Assembly (NCBI RefSeq): GCF_019175385.1
Contig: NC_083341.1
Location: 87,942,321-88,006,320, forward strand
Direction: 5' to 3'
Source: Lycium barbarum
Lineage: Eukaryota > Streptophyta > Magnoliopsida > Solanales > Solanaceae
DNA: 64,000 nucleotides
The translations under genes were made by a program, and so were the position numbers. The notes under the pieces were generated by a model, which was not told the DNA's origin, made no database searches, and worked only from the letters and a program-made list of their open reading frames with translations. This document shows, one piece after another, positions 1-12,560 of this stretch (positions are counted from its first letter, which is position 1; each line of letters opens with the position of its first letter).

Positions 1-41
1 TAAATTGTTGGCTAAATGTTAGATTGTAAGGAAAGGGGTTT

Positions 42-93
42 GTCCCACATCGATTGCTGTGGATTTCATTTGAACTTTGGGGTTTTATAAATA
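42..93 (+). promoter_or_regulatory. USE-like box plus TATA box of the Tat LTR
   Basis: GTCCCACATCG at 42-52 equals the plant snRNA upstream sequence element consensus RTCCCACATCG. TATAAATA follows at 86-93, 33 nt after the box. The TATA lies in the loop of a short inverted repeat, TGGGGTT (78-84) and AACCCCA (95-101). A likely transcript would start near 115-125. Nothing downstream resembles a U-snRNA, so I read this as the LTR promoter. Confidence 0.6.
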
Positions 94-1728
94 GAACCCC
101 AGCCTTTGCACTAAAAAAAGGCCTTTTCAGAGGGGGAAAAATTTGAAAACTGAAAAATAGCAAAGGAAAATATATAAAGAAATTTTTTAGAAAAAGGAAG
201 TGAAAAACTCAGATTTTTAGAAAAGCTTCCTAGTAAAAAGAATTTTGAAAACCTAGACTAAGTAGTTGGGGTTTTAGTCAAAATATTTGGTTCTTACTTG
301 TTCTTTCTTCGCATGTGGCTGAGTTTGCTGATTTGGACGCACAGAGGCTCCTAAATCCGTTCTTTTTTTGGTTGCGCATTTAAAAGGTAAACCTTGATTT
401 AGTTTATTTCATTTTCGTATTTGGTACTTAATATTCTGCCTAGTTTAAATATATTTGTAGTTTAGTTATGCTCATATGTTCTTGTCTTGACTTGTTCTGT
501 GCTTAATGTGTGATTCATTTGATAAGAACATGATAAGGATGAAGGAAAATATCATAGTGAACTTCATTTAAGAATGTAGATTGTTGAAGTGCTTTTGGTT
601 TTTGTTTGTTCATATGGTCCCGAGGCTCTGTGTTCATCATAAATAGGTGTGTGTGAGGTGTTTTGAAGGTCCTTGTTTTTCCCTTGCCTTTTTCTTGAAT
701 ATTATTGTTAGTTTACCGAGCATGATTTTAAGTAGAGTAAGGGACAATAAGTTCAATTTAAAATAAAGATAAGGGAGGTGAAACAGTCTATGTGTAACAC
801 AGTTCAACATGGTTGATTTGCTAGAAGTGTGCGCTTGTGATTACAGTTAAATGTCCCTATATTGCTAGTCAGTATGAATTGCCTTATTTGTGAAGTGAGG
901 TCTGTTGTCAAAGTCTTGATTGGGCTATTGGAATTTGATCATCTGTTTCTGGATATAGCTTCTGATGTGCTTTTTTTTTCTTTTTTTTTTTCTAGAAAAT
1001 GAATGAATAAAGGAAGATTTATATAAAAATATGAATCTATTGTGCTGAATCTCTGAGTATAACAGTGGGGTGTCTCATTGCTCCTTTCCTCTTAAATAAT
1101 CTTACACCTAGAGTAGAGTAAGATAAGATAAGCTAATTATTTGTTTCTTGTCTAATAATAGAATAAAGAAGTGGCAGGTTCATGCCTTAGGTCTATAGTT
1201 TGATTGTTTGTTCATGGCTGTGACTATCCTTCTGTCATGACCTAATGTAGATTATGTATGATCACCTAGGACTTGTGACAAGTGTATGCTAATTGTCCAT
1301 GATTCATAGCAGAAATCCTAGAAACTATTGTGAACATGGTACCTAAATGTGAATCCTGTTTCCTTTTGATTTGGTTAAGGCTATTTTATCTTGTTGGAGT
1401 CTGTTTGCTTGTGCACATGGTGTTGAAAACTTGTCTTGATAGTCTATACCATAAGCCCTTCACCTAGAAGTACTTTACCTCCCTTAATGTGCAGAATCTG
1501 ACGGGAAAGGAAAAGTAAAAATAGGAGAAGTAATAGAGACCACAAGATCAGGTCTTCATTTAACTAGAATAAATGGTTAGTGGATTAATTGTCAACCTTG
1601 CCACCTAGTCATATTGAAACTAAAAAAGTTATAAAATAAAGAATGAAATGAAGGTGATGTCTAAGGGACAGGTCTGTTCTCTTGTTTGTGACTCCTTTTG
1701 CTGACACTGCCTTATTAGTTGGTCTTAC

Positions 1729-4564
1729 TGTCACGACCCAACCCCGTGGGCCGTGACTGGTGCCCTAGCTGGGCACCCATACACACTCACTTACCAAATC
1801 GATATATCAAGGACTTATACGTATTCAACATACATTAAGTTATGCAGATATTAAAATCAGATGTCGTCTTAAGCGGTCATATATAGCAAAATATCGCACA
1901 GCAGCCGGCAAGGCTGGCGGAAAACACATCGCCCGGATATATATACATCCATACACACACATATGGGCCGTTTCGGCCATCACAGCAAACAGGACCGCTT
2001 AAGACACAAATCACAGACATGACCACACAATGATGACCCATGACCCACATATATGTCTACAGGCCTCTACAAACCATAACAAAAAACATATGACGGTACA
2101 GGGCCCCGCCGTACCCCAAATAGTCATATATATACAGAAACATGTACAACAAAGATATGTACCAAAAATATGGGCTCCGGATCAAAGGGAGCGCTCCAAA
2201 GTAGCAGAATAGGTATCCTACACTGGCGGGTCACCAGAACGACCGTCTGCACCTGCAGGCATGAAACGCAGCTCCCGAAGAAAGGGGGTTAGTACGAAAT
2301 ATGTACTGAGTATGTAAAGCATGAAATAGTAATCCAAATCATAACTGAAATAAGGAGTATGGAAAATGATTACAGAATAAGTATATCAAAGCTTGTTCTG
2401 AAAACAAAAATAATGCAAATAAAAATCATGCATAAGGCTCAGGAACGTGGTCGCCACTCCGACGCTGGCGCCACAACACATCATACTCCAGAAGGTTTCA
2501 AATCTCCGTACAACCCCGACACATATCGTAACATCATAACATATCACAACATCAGAACACATCATATGCCATAACCCATCATAACGTCGTATATAAGCGG
2601 TACCCGGCCATATGGCGAGGGTCTCGGGAACCGTAACACATCATACTGCCGAATATAACATAGTGCGCACGATGACAAAACCGGCCCGGGACCCGGCGAA
2701 CGATATCATAGTAGTATGCACGAGCAGAGTAGTGAGAAATCACATGCACATAAATCAAGACTCAATGGATATATATACTTACCGACCCCTGAAGGCTCAG
2801 AAACAAGTTTCGGGTCGATCCGACCTAGTATGAGAAAGTTACGAACGTTTGAAGTACAGAACATTCTATAAGCGTTTCAGAAGCCATTTTTGGAAAATCA
2901 AAGCCATAAGCATGTCAAAAATCTTTTGGATATTGTTATGGATCAAATCAGATAGAACCTTTGGAGTCTTATGTACGTATCGAAACATATCAAAGGCTCG
3001 ATGGAGCAATCGAATGTGTTAACATTTGGAAGGTCAAAACTATAGTCATATCATTTGTTTCTCAAATGCTATTCGGAAACATATTGGCCAAACTTCGGAC
3101 ATCATAGATACACGTCATCGGACATCATGGATACATATCAAAACCACACGGAACAGCTCATGAGAAATCAAGGACGTTAGCCATCCTAGTGGCTCTAAGA
3201 ATAAGAATCTTTCCGAAACCATACATATACATCATATACTTATTTCATAAGGATCATGCCAAAGAAGAAAAGGTTAAGCCTCACATACCTCGCTCGCCTC
3301 CTAAGCTAATCGCAACTCAAGTCTCGGGCTCCCCACAATCTACAATAACGTTATTAATTACCAAACATTAGCTACAAGTACTTAGAAATTCAATTCTAAC
3401 TAGCACTTGTCTACAGCAATTTCGGCAGCATCTCCCCTGTAAACACAACAACCCTGAGAATTCAACTCGGCCAAATTTATCAACAACCATACCAACAATC
3501 ATTTCAACAATACCAACAATCAATTTGGAACATATTCTAACATTAGTAACTCGCACAACATTCAAAACAATCCAACCAACTCTATTCCACCCGAAACTCT
3601 ACAAATTCAACAAAAGCTACCACAACACATTTTCTTCTTTCCAATTCATAAACTACCACAACAATTCATACTTTAGCAACTTCATTCTCACAATTACGTA
3701 AAACCATATTAAAATCACATTAGTTTCCTACAACAACCCACAACAACTTTCAATGCCGACTTGAACCAGTAAACCTTCATTTACATCATAAAGGCCACAA
3801 CAACACAACTAATATGCTAAATAAAATTGATTCATCTTTCCTCCACCATATAACACCACACGTCCACAAACACACACACACACCCACACGGCCCACACAC
3901 AACATATAATATTTTCATGTTTTTCATTCAATTCTACTTACTACAACATATATAAACCCTCCATAACATATAAAAGAATATGAATTCTTACCTTTTTCCT
4001 CAATTTCCCACTTGAATAGAATTTTTTGAACTTGCCACCAAGGGTATTTTCTTGCTTCAATAATTATACCACGTTGAAGAGGGTCCTTGGATTAGCAAGA
4101 ATACTAGAAAAATATAATTTTTGGATCAAAGATTGATGGATTCAATTTTTTTCTTTCTTTTTCTCCTATAGCCAAACCCTTGTCTCTCTCTCTCTCTCTC
4201 TCAAGTTCTTGTTTTTTTTTCTTGAATGTTCTAAAATGTGATGACAAAATAACAGGCCCTCTCTTTTATTACTTAATTTGGCTTCTACATGGGCCTTGGC
4301 CCATCCCCCTATGGCCGGCCCCCTTTGGGCCTCTTTTTTTTTTTTTTTTTTTGATTTTCCAAGCCCAATTACTTATGACTAATATTTTGTAGTTCATGAG
4401 ACTATTTTCTAAATTTCCAATTTTTCCCTTAGCCTTCCTCAATATTTCCGCATCAATATTTTTCACGAACACTTATATATTAAGTAAGATCAAAATATTG
4501 CCTTAACTCTTACTAATCACAATTATCTCAAATTATCCGAATGTACAAAATACGGGATATAGCA
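1729..4564 (-). mobile_element. Solo LTR of a Tekay/Del-type Ty3-gypsy element
   Basis: On the plus strand it runs from TGTCACGACCC (1729) to CGGGATATAGCA (4564), so the LTR is read on the minus strand. It is flanked by the 5-bp target duplication CTTAC at 1724-1728 and 4565-4569, with no internal region, which defines a solo LTR. It carries the shared Tekay LTR landmarks in minus order: donor-like word at 3987-3995, GGTATGTGAGGCTTAACC at 3272-3290, and the AGTAC...GTACT hairpin at 2291-2307. It has CT-rich and T-rich tracts at 4180-4205 and 4330-4352. No ORF inside is credible. Confidence 0.9.
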
Positions 4565-4569
4565 CTTAC

Positions 4570-7500
4570 TTTAGAAATGAAATAATTTGTTATGAAAAGT
4601 AAGGGACCAATATATCATGCTCTTGTATTTGTGTTGTCTTCACCCATATATGAGTCTTAATTTGGTAAAGGATCATGAATGTTCAAATTTTATGAGTTTA
4701 AGTATTGAAAGAAGAATGAAAATAAGCAACTTGACTTTGATTTGCTCAAGTCCTAAACAATTTAGAGATTAAGGCTTTACCTTGGGACATGACTATTCTC
4801 TTTGTTATCCTATGTGCGTAAATAATTTATATAGTGATTACAATCCCTTGTTTACAAACTGCCTAGGCTTAAAAAATAGGCACAAATAGAAAGAAAAGCC
4901 CCATGATAATAATCTAAGTAAAAAAAGGAGTAGGAAGGAATGGAATAGAAGAAAGTAGTATGTGAGAGCTAAAAAAGAAAAAAAAAGCTTGTCTGTTGAT
5001 CTGTAAACTGCCTAGTGTCATTTGGTGTGTGATTGGAAGAGGGAGTAATAAAAGGTCACAATTGTATAGGTGAGGTTAAAAACCACTTGGCTAGATGGGG
5101 AAGGTCTTTTAAAGACACCTTAGGAGAGGATTGAGAAAGGGTGAAGCATTGCTTCACCCATAGTATCTTTTCTCCCAAATAAAAGGTTGTCATGGCATCC
5201 CTCTCAAGTCTATGGTCTCACCCTTTGCACTTTAGGATCATCTTGTCATACTGTTAAGGCTGTTGAGTCTTAAATGATAGAACTGTTTATGCACTTGTAA
5301 TGGACTCTTAGAACTGATTTAGTTTGATTTTTGTTGTGTCTGTTTTAAAGTCTCTTAAGGAAATGTTTGGATTAGTTGGAAACTGTAATAAAATTGGAAA
5401 AGAAAGTTTTTTTTTTCAGGGACACCGCTTGTTTTTGATAAATAAAAATGGAGGGGCCCTTCCCCTTTGTGAAAAGAACATGATGGCATATGACAGAACC
5501 TTTAGCAACCAGTTATGTTAGGTTTATGATTTGGATCCTATGTAGATTCTATGTATTTTTGTGATTTCAACATGTGTTCTGAAAAGCGATCTGTTTGTCC
5601 CTTTCACCCTAAGTCCTAATAAGTGAATCTTTTAAAATGTAAGGTCCATGGTCCTGTTTTTGTCAGGATATCAATATGGGTTGATGCCGCGAGAGGGGGG
5701 GGTATGTCTCACCCTTCTTCTCTGTAATCCTTTAAACAATAACTCATGTTTTCATTCCATTTCTTTCTCTGAACCAAGTCATGAGTACATTTATACAGAG
5801 GCCCAGCAAAAGATAAAGCTGGCCCTACTCTAGTCATGTTTGAATGAAGTTGTTTTCCTTCTGTGCAACATATAAAGTTGGAAATATGTGATACTTATTC
5901 AAGTTTTAAATAAAAGGTGAAGATTAGGAATAAGGTCATAGCTAAGGTTAATTGCATCCCTTAAGTTAATTTAAACTTTCCTGCAAATAAGATAGGATCA
6001 AGAGTAAAGGTTAAGACACCTAGAATAAAAGAAATATGAGATCCCTATGCATTTTGAGATTGTGACCTGCCTACTTGCTTAAGTTATGTAAAAGGGTGTA
6101 ACTGTTTAGGTCTAAGATTCATATACTCTATATGGGAACATAATAGCTTAAAAGGTCCTAGGCAGTTGGTTCTATAGACAATCCTTACTTGGTTTCTATT
6201 GTTGCTTGTGTCTTGAATTGCCTTCTGTGAAAAAATAACAGGATATCATACCAGTAAAGGACTCTGGTTTGTACCTGCTTGGATTTTGGCTGTGCTGTGG
6301 TTGTTAAGATTACAGTTTGTATTTACCTGTTTATTCTTTGCCTTTATAAGAGGAATCACTTAGACTTAGAATATAATGTCTTGAAGATAACAAAGTAATC
6401 ACTTGAATTGTCCATAAACCATTTGAGAGTTATTCTTAGATAGCTACAAGTATACTCTATGTATGCTAAACCTGTTATGATGACATTGTTCTTAGAGAAT
6501 GATTCTCCCCTTTGTGTTCTTGTGCTTTATCACATCTGCCTGATTTCATGTTGTTTAGAACTGCATTTGACTGATCTGTTGTGGTTTGTTTGGTTAAAGT
6601 TTAACTTAGGCTATGATGTGCCCACATAGGTTACTTTCATTTTTATGCTTAAATAATGTTTTTCTCTCCTGGTATCATTATTCCTTGTTGACTGGTAGTG
6701 ATTCCATACACATATATATTAGACATATCTTATTTATTCTGAACCATGTGTGGGTGTGTGAATCTATGTCTTCCCTGTTTGTTGGTTGAGAGACAGTTTA
6801 GGTAAAGGTGGGGGGGGGGGGGGGCATCTAGTTTGAACCTTTCCCAGGTGACCAGTCATGCCGGAGGTTCATGAAACCTCTTGGAACTTGTGCGGCATCA
6901 GGATCAAAAGAGGGTGATGACTTGGCCTCCCACCAACTAGTTTGGGATGTTGAGGTTGGGGACATGGAAACACATGCTTCACATGGTTTCTTGAATAAAT
7001 ATGATATACTGTTTATACATGTTGTATATTCATACATAGAATAGGATTTGTAAAATAGTAGTATACTTTGTATATTATGTGTGCATATCATATGTATGAT
7101 AGGAACAGAAAATATAAACTAACCAAGGTATATGGTTTTTTCCCCTCTCTACTGCATGGCCACTCGAGCCGAGGTCTAGCCACTTTATTGGGCTAAAAGC
7201 CCAATAAGGAAAATTTTCTTCCAACGTCTTTGGGTCCCAAAGGGAAGAAAGAGAAGCTAATATATTGAAGGCCCAATCATGGGTAAAAATGATATGAAGG
7301 CCCAACCATGGGTGAAAAGGGTTGGGGTTTGGTACACCTCGTTTATTTTATTCAATTCCATCGTATTTCTGTTATATTTGGCTTGCTTGTATTGTGCTTG
7401 TTATTTGTAAACCCACAAATTTTATTGGAACCTTTATTATGAATTAGGCATCTTAGGCAAACGGTACATATGCCGTTTAGATTGACTTTAGCACCCCAAA

Positions 7501-8976
7501 TTTTTTAAAACCTCGAGAACGCGTACTGATTTTGAAGAGCTAAAAAAATGGAGGCAACTGCAACAATTTTTATAAAGTAATAAACTGGAAAAGATTATGG
7601 GAATGTAAGAAATGGTATAGACAGCTTGTGAAAAACTTAGAGGATAAATAGATTAGGCAAAAGGCTTCCTTCTTAAAATGATTTTAAAGCATATCTTTTC
7701 TGGTTTTGGATTTTGGTAAAAAGCTTCGATATTTTTGGACCGTAGACCACTTGTCTTTTTCTCAAGAAAAACGAGTACTCATTAAGCTGTTTTGGGTTAG
7801 AACCCACTCGGTCTGGTAGTTGAAAACAAAGTAATGAAAGGTCTCTTTTGGACTAAAACCCCCGTCTAATTTTGTATAAACCCGTGGTCAAATAAACTTG
7901 GCTAAGGCCTACGTTTTTAAATGTTTACAAATAAGGAGTGTTTGGGCCAATAAGTCCATACAACTTGGTTATTTTTTAAGAGAACCCAAATAAAGTTAAT
8001 TCTTTAGGTTAAGACCTACTTGGCCTTTTCTCTAAAAAATCGCGATCAATATTTTTTGGGACTAAGGCCCACGATTTCAATAAATAAACAAGGCATTTTG
8101 ATAAAAACAGTACTGATTTTGAAATAAAGCTCTTATTTCTTAAATAAAATTGGGACTTTGTTATAAAATAGACATGTGTATGCAAGTATGTTTTAAAATG
8201 AGCATATGCGAGATTTTATTTCCATGGGTACAATTCATCTTTTTCCTAAAAAACCAATCGCGCAAAACATGCAAAGAGTTCTTTTCTTTAAAAATCAAAA
8301 CAATCCGAATTATGGTTAGTTATAAAAATTTAGGTAAGGATATTCGGAAAGCATACTAGACGGAATAACCCGGTCCACATGTGAGTAAAGCATGGATAAA
8401 ACTTGGTTACCCAAATCCGAAAGATAAATGAACTTTCTATCTTTTCCTATAAGAAAAACTACTATCCTTATATATAAAGGAACTAATTATACCCGGATAT
8501 CATAAATCCGAACCTAAATACCCTGTATAAAAAGGGGATATATTCAACTCTTTTCAAAAAATGATATGCAACATGAAAAATCTTTTGCGAGAAATAAACA
8601 CTAAATAAACAGTTCATGCAAATAATCACACATTGGAACTCGAAGGTCAACCGTATAGTACGGATCCTTAATACTAGGGTGCCTAACACCTTTCCTAGGG
8701 GATCACCAGAACCCTTACCTTGAACTTTGGATTAAGAAGGATTTTTCACGGTGTATGAATAAACCCTTCAAAACTGATTTTCCTAATCTCCTAAAAATTA
8801 GGTGGCGACTCTTTTAAAACAAAGTCTGAAAGAGCGCCAACGAGTTTGAAGTAGCTTTTCCGAACGCTAACCCCGCCCGTGAAAATGCGAACCGTAACAT
8901 TAGTTAAGGGACGGGTTCACCTACTAGGTGGGGAAAAATGTATGTGCCTGCACGTTCTTCGATTTGGGACGTGACA
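4570..8976 (+). repeat. Right part of the Tat-family LTR, non-coding
   Basis: This is the continuation of the LTR after the solo-LTR insertion. It is AT-rich, with no long ORF on either strand. It contains the poly-G run at 6810-6824, two near-copies of a GGCCCAA(C/T)CATGGGT phrase near 7270-7310, and the conserved 3' block from 8640 onward (shared with 16775-17060 in inverted orientation). Confidence 0.65.
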
Positions 8977-10507
8977 GTCCTGCCAGGTAGAAAATATGCT
9001 GGCTTTGTAAGTCTATCAACATTCACCCATATCGAATCAAAACTGCATTGGGAACGAGGTAAGCCTGTAATGAAATCCATATTAATCGCCTCCTATTTCC
9101 AGGTTGGAATCTCTATGTCCTGCAACAGTCCACTAGGCTTCTGATGCTCAACCTTTACCTACTGACAATTAGGGCATTGGCCCATAAACTCTGCTATATC
9201 TTTCTTCATACCATTCCACCAGTATGTCTCTCTCATATCATGGTACATCTCCATTGACCCTGGATGAATAAAGTAGCAGGAATAATAAGCTTCTGCCATA
9301 ATCTGCTGAGGCAACCCTGCAACATCTGGAACACATAATCTGCTTTGATACCTCAGAACTCCAACTCCAGAAATCTCAAAGGGTGACTTCATTTTCTGAG
9401 GGGCTATCTCCCTGCACTGAATCAAGGAAGGATCCTCATACTGGTGTTCCTTAACCTCAGCTACTAAGGATGATATCGCTGTATCCTGAACTGTGACTCC
9501 TATATCGCCTGAGTCCAATAATCGAACTCCTAGGCTGGCTAACTGATGAAGCTCGTGAGCTAACTCCCTCTTCTGTGCTCACAAGTAAGACAAACTACCC
9601 ATAGATCTGCGACTAAGGGCATCGGCTACTACATTCGCCTTCCCTGGATGGTATAGAATATCAACATCATAATCCTTCAACAACTCTAACCATCGTCTCT
9701 GACGTAAATTCAACTCTTTCTACTTCAAGATATACTGAAGGCTCTTATGATTTGTGTAAACATCAACGTGAATACCATATAAATAATGTCTCCAAATCTT
9801 AAGTTCATGAATCACTGCAACTAACTCAAGTCATGGGTCGAATAGTTGTTCTCGTCCTTGCTAAGCTGCCTCAAAGCATAAGTAATAACCTTACCGTGCT
9901 GCATCAACACACAACCCAATCCTACGCCCGAGGCGTCACAATAGATAGTATAACCCTCTGATCCCTCTGGAAGTTCCAAAACTGGTGCTAAAGTCAGTCT
10001 ATTCTTCAACTCCTGAAAACTCCGCTCACAAGCATCTGTCCACTGGAACTTAGCTGCCTTCTGAGTCAGCTTCATCAATGGTGCTGAAAGAGAAGAGAAG
10101 CCCTCTACAAACCTCCTGTAATATCCTACCAACCCCAGAAAACTATAAACCTCCATCGGTGTCATGGGTTAAGGCCAAGTCTTCACAGCCTCTATCTTTT
10201 GTTTGTCAACCCTGATGCCTTCATCTAATGCAATATGTCCAAGAAAAGCCACGAAGTTCAACCGGAACTCTCATTTGGAGAACTTCGTATACAGCTTCTT
10301 ATCTTGAAGAACCCTGAGCACAGCACGCAAATGGTTCGCATGCTCAGCCTTTGATCGAGAGTAGACTAGAATATCATCGATAAACACAATCACGAATAGA
10401 TCTAAGAAGGGTCTAATTATGTTATTCATCAAATCCATGAATACTGCTGGCGCATTAGTCAACCCAAAAGACTTCACAAGGAACTCGAATTGACCATATC
10501 TGGTCTT
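8977..10507 (-). pseudogene. Tekay-type gypsy pol remnant (RT, RNase H, integrase N-terminal part)
   Basis: Read on the minus strand from 10507, this encodes the palm of a reverse transcriptase with [10 protein letters not shown] (near 10385-10355). Next come the RT thumb and an RNase H start with [15 protein letters not shown] (near 9945-9895), then the RNase H tail with [15 protein letters not shown]. The last part is the integrase zinc-binding domain, [13 protein letters not shown] followed by CPNC (9159-9240). It closely resembles the pol frame at 25673-28642. Several in-frame stops interrupt it (around 10273, 10170, 9825, 9720). The RT N-terminal half, protease, gag and integrase core are absent. 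The left end stops exactly where the Tat LTR ends, and the right end at a MITE-like hairpin. It is a dead fragment. Confidence 0.9.
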
Positions 10508-10720
10508 AAGTAGGTGTTTGGACATGCGATTTAAAACTATGGTTTGAAACCATGAGATGAAATTAGCATTTTGACATGCATTTCATCTCATGGTTTCAAG
10601 ATTTTTAAATATAAAACTTGACCCATAAGTTTATATTTTATAAAAAAAGACCCATAAGTTGGTAGATATTTTTAACAATTACTCCCACCAACCATTTGCC
10701 AACCTTTATTTATGTCTACC
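10508..10720. mobile_element. MITE-like foldback insertion, one end missing
   Basis: It begins abruptly at the end of the pol frame with GTAGGTGTTTGGACATGCG. It contains a perfect 18-bp inverted repeat, GAAACCATGAGATGAAAT (10546-10563) and its complement (10580-10597), with a 16-nt loop. The left arm overlaps a smaller palindrome, ATGGTTTGAAACCAT. GACCCATAAGTT then occurs twice (about 10620 and 10650). The words resemble a hAT-type MITE common in Solanaceae, but no matching right terminus (CATGTCCAAACACC) is seen, so the right limit is approximate. Confidence 0.5.
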
Positions 10721-10984
10721 ATGTGAGAGGATTACATTAAAGAGTAGTTACGTTATTATTCATGTTAATTTTTTTTATTTAACTAAAGTTTGATCAATTG
10801 ATGTTGTATTTTTTAGAAAGGCCTTCTACTTAGCGTATTAATTTTGTTATGAACTATGACTTGCTCATTTGGTAAGATTGTATAATAATTGAGAATCTTT
10901 TGATAATTTACACAACTTGTGGCAAATTAGATTACAACTCAACATAAAATCAAGTTCTTATTTGAACCTTCCTTCTAACTTCTT
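10721..10984. other. AT-rich stretch with no identified feature
   Basis: I see no ORF, repeat or recognisable motif here beyond AT richness. It lies between a MITE-like hairpin and an LTR fragment. Confidence 0.4.
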
Positions 10985-11655
10985 TCCCTCCAAACCTAGC
11001 ATAACCATCATATGAAATCATAAGCATGGAAATAAGATGGAATTTTACCTTAAAATCTCAAGAACCCTTCAATTCCAAGATTACTTCACCTTGAAGTATC
11101 CTCCAAAGCTTCTACAAGAAAGAGAAACAAGCTTCAATAATTCTTCTCTTTTGATCATTGATTTCACTTAGGAATTGATTAGATATGTTAGAGAGTGTTT
11201 GTAGAAGGTTAGAGGTCAGGGGAAATGAAGAAAATGATATAAAGTGAGGAGTATACGAAATATCTATAAAAAAAAGAGTTGGAACTGACAAAAAATACGG
11301 CCAAAAATTACTGTTCGTAGATATATATATACACGGTCCGTATATATGGACTGTTTTTCCCAACAAATTTTTTTCCCTCTCTGCCAAGAGAAGTACGGAC
11401 CGTATTTCAAGGTATGGTTCGTATTTCTAATATATGGTCTGTATTTTTACTTCCCAAACTCAACTCCAACGAAACGTATTATCTTCGATTTGTTCCTCTA
11501 ATCCTTCCAGCACCTGCCAAATATGAACTTAAACCTTCGTATACTCAAGATGAACACGTCTAATCTTATAGAATCTCAAAGATACTTCCACTCTCCAAAT
11601 CCATAACAACCAACTCACGAAGATGCTTAACCTACAAAAGTACGGAGTGTAAAAA
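10985..11655 (-). repeat. Probable Tekay-type LTR fragment
   Basis: Read on the minus strand, this shows the promoter-to-leader order of the other Tekay LTRs here: AACAATACGG-type words with ACGGACCGTA near 11396-11403 and ACGGTCCGTA at 11333-11342, a TATA-like AATGATATAAAGTGA near 11235, and a donor-like TTAAGGTAAAATTCC near 11040-11055. The rest of the LTR is not found adjacent. The two short ORFs inside are artefacts of the AT-rich leader. Confidence 0.45.
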
Positions 11656-12560
11656 TCTCGTTCTTGTTCATATTAAGTATCTTGCAGTCCTTTGATAGCA
11701 GCTTATTGAAAACATGATATTACATCATATTTATGGTCTCAAATGCTATGCTTGTCAAGTAGTTTTCCAGCATGTTTCCTTTCCTGGATGTATAAATTAT
11801 TTGAGTTTGATAGTGCATCATTACAGCTTGTATTTCCTCCACCGTCTCAGTTATGTCCTAAAGATTCCTTCCAGTTGTTCTCCAAAATGCTTTTGCGAAC
11901 CAAGAAGTCCGTCTCTAATTGATGTTGTGAAAGATTGGTTGCAGTGCAAAAGTCTAGTGCTTACTTTATTGATGTTTCTTTTGCTATAATATTTGTTGTA
12001 ATATGATTTTTTTGAGCTTGTGCATATACGAGATCTCCTTTGTCATCTCTCAAGTAGAATTCGTATGAACTTGTTTAGTTTTTCCTGCTAGTTCCATCTG
12101 TGTTGCACTTTAGTGAACCAAAAAGTGACATTTTCCAAATGATCTTAGCAACATGAAATTTTGGTTTGTAATTGTGTAGTAATTGAATGACAGATAGTCA
12201 ATCTGTTGGAGCATTGTATAACCATAAAAATGTGACTCTTAGTAATTGATTGATTGTGATATGAACTTGATACAATAGTATGTTGTATGTCACAGTTCCT
12301 CCATGTTTTATTGCATTCCTTCTTTTTTAAAGCTTCACATTATAATGAACGGCATAGCGCAAAATGATGGTCTCAGTTTTGGACAAACTTTTATAATCCA
12401 TCATTTCGTGATACCTTGTCATTATTTTAGTCCTTCTAGATTATAACTTGCACAAGAAGAAAACTATCCCCGTAGCTTTGCAGTAATGTGAGTCATTGTT
12501 TCTTGCTTATGGTCAATACGACACCAACATTTGGATGGTTTTTATTTCCATCTCTTCAAG
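11656..12560. other. Unassigned AT-rich DNA
   Basis: About 0.9 kb without a recognisable element. A 91-codon open frame (11714-11989, +) has no motif I recognise. Its composition (Leu, Ser, Cys-rich) is what random AT-rich DNA gives. Host-derived sequence (intron or 3' UTR) between insertions is possible but unsupported. Confidence 0.35.

Larger units (their letters stand above)
1..8976 (+). mobile_element. Tat/Ogre-family LTR, left end outside the window, interrupted by a solo LTR
   Basis: This stretch has no coding potential. It matches, in inverted orientation, the Tat LTR at 16775-20747: the shared blocks include the promoter (42-93 here, 20667-20715 there), the passage containing CCCAACCATGGGTGAAAA near 7290 (opposite strand near 18000), and the terminal block with AGGTGGCGACTC and CGAACCGTAACA (8800-8899). 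It ends in GACGTGACA at 8976. A Tekay pol frame resumes exactly at 8977, so 8976 is taken as the LTR terminus. Because target DNA abuts the right end of a plus-oriented LTR, this is either a solo LTR or the 3' LTR of a plus-strand element. A 15-base G run lies at 6810-6824. The segment 1729-4564 is a later insertion. Confidence 0.7.

Noticed and set aside
42..200. A real U-snRNA gene
   Set aside because: USE and TATA fit, but the downstream sequence has no U1, U2, U4 or U5 snRNA words, and the same promoter recurs in a Tat LTR on the other strand.
8899..8899. 8899 (CGTAACA) as the end of the left Tat LTR
   Set aside because: The following 77 bp are not pol-like, and the pol frame resumes exactly after GACGTGACA at 8976, so the longer LTR fits better.
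11714..11989. 91-codon ORF as a host gene exon
   Set aside because: No motif or splice structure recognised; its size is within chance for AT-rich DNA.
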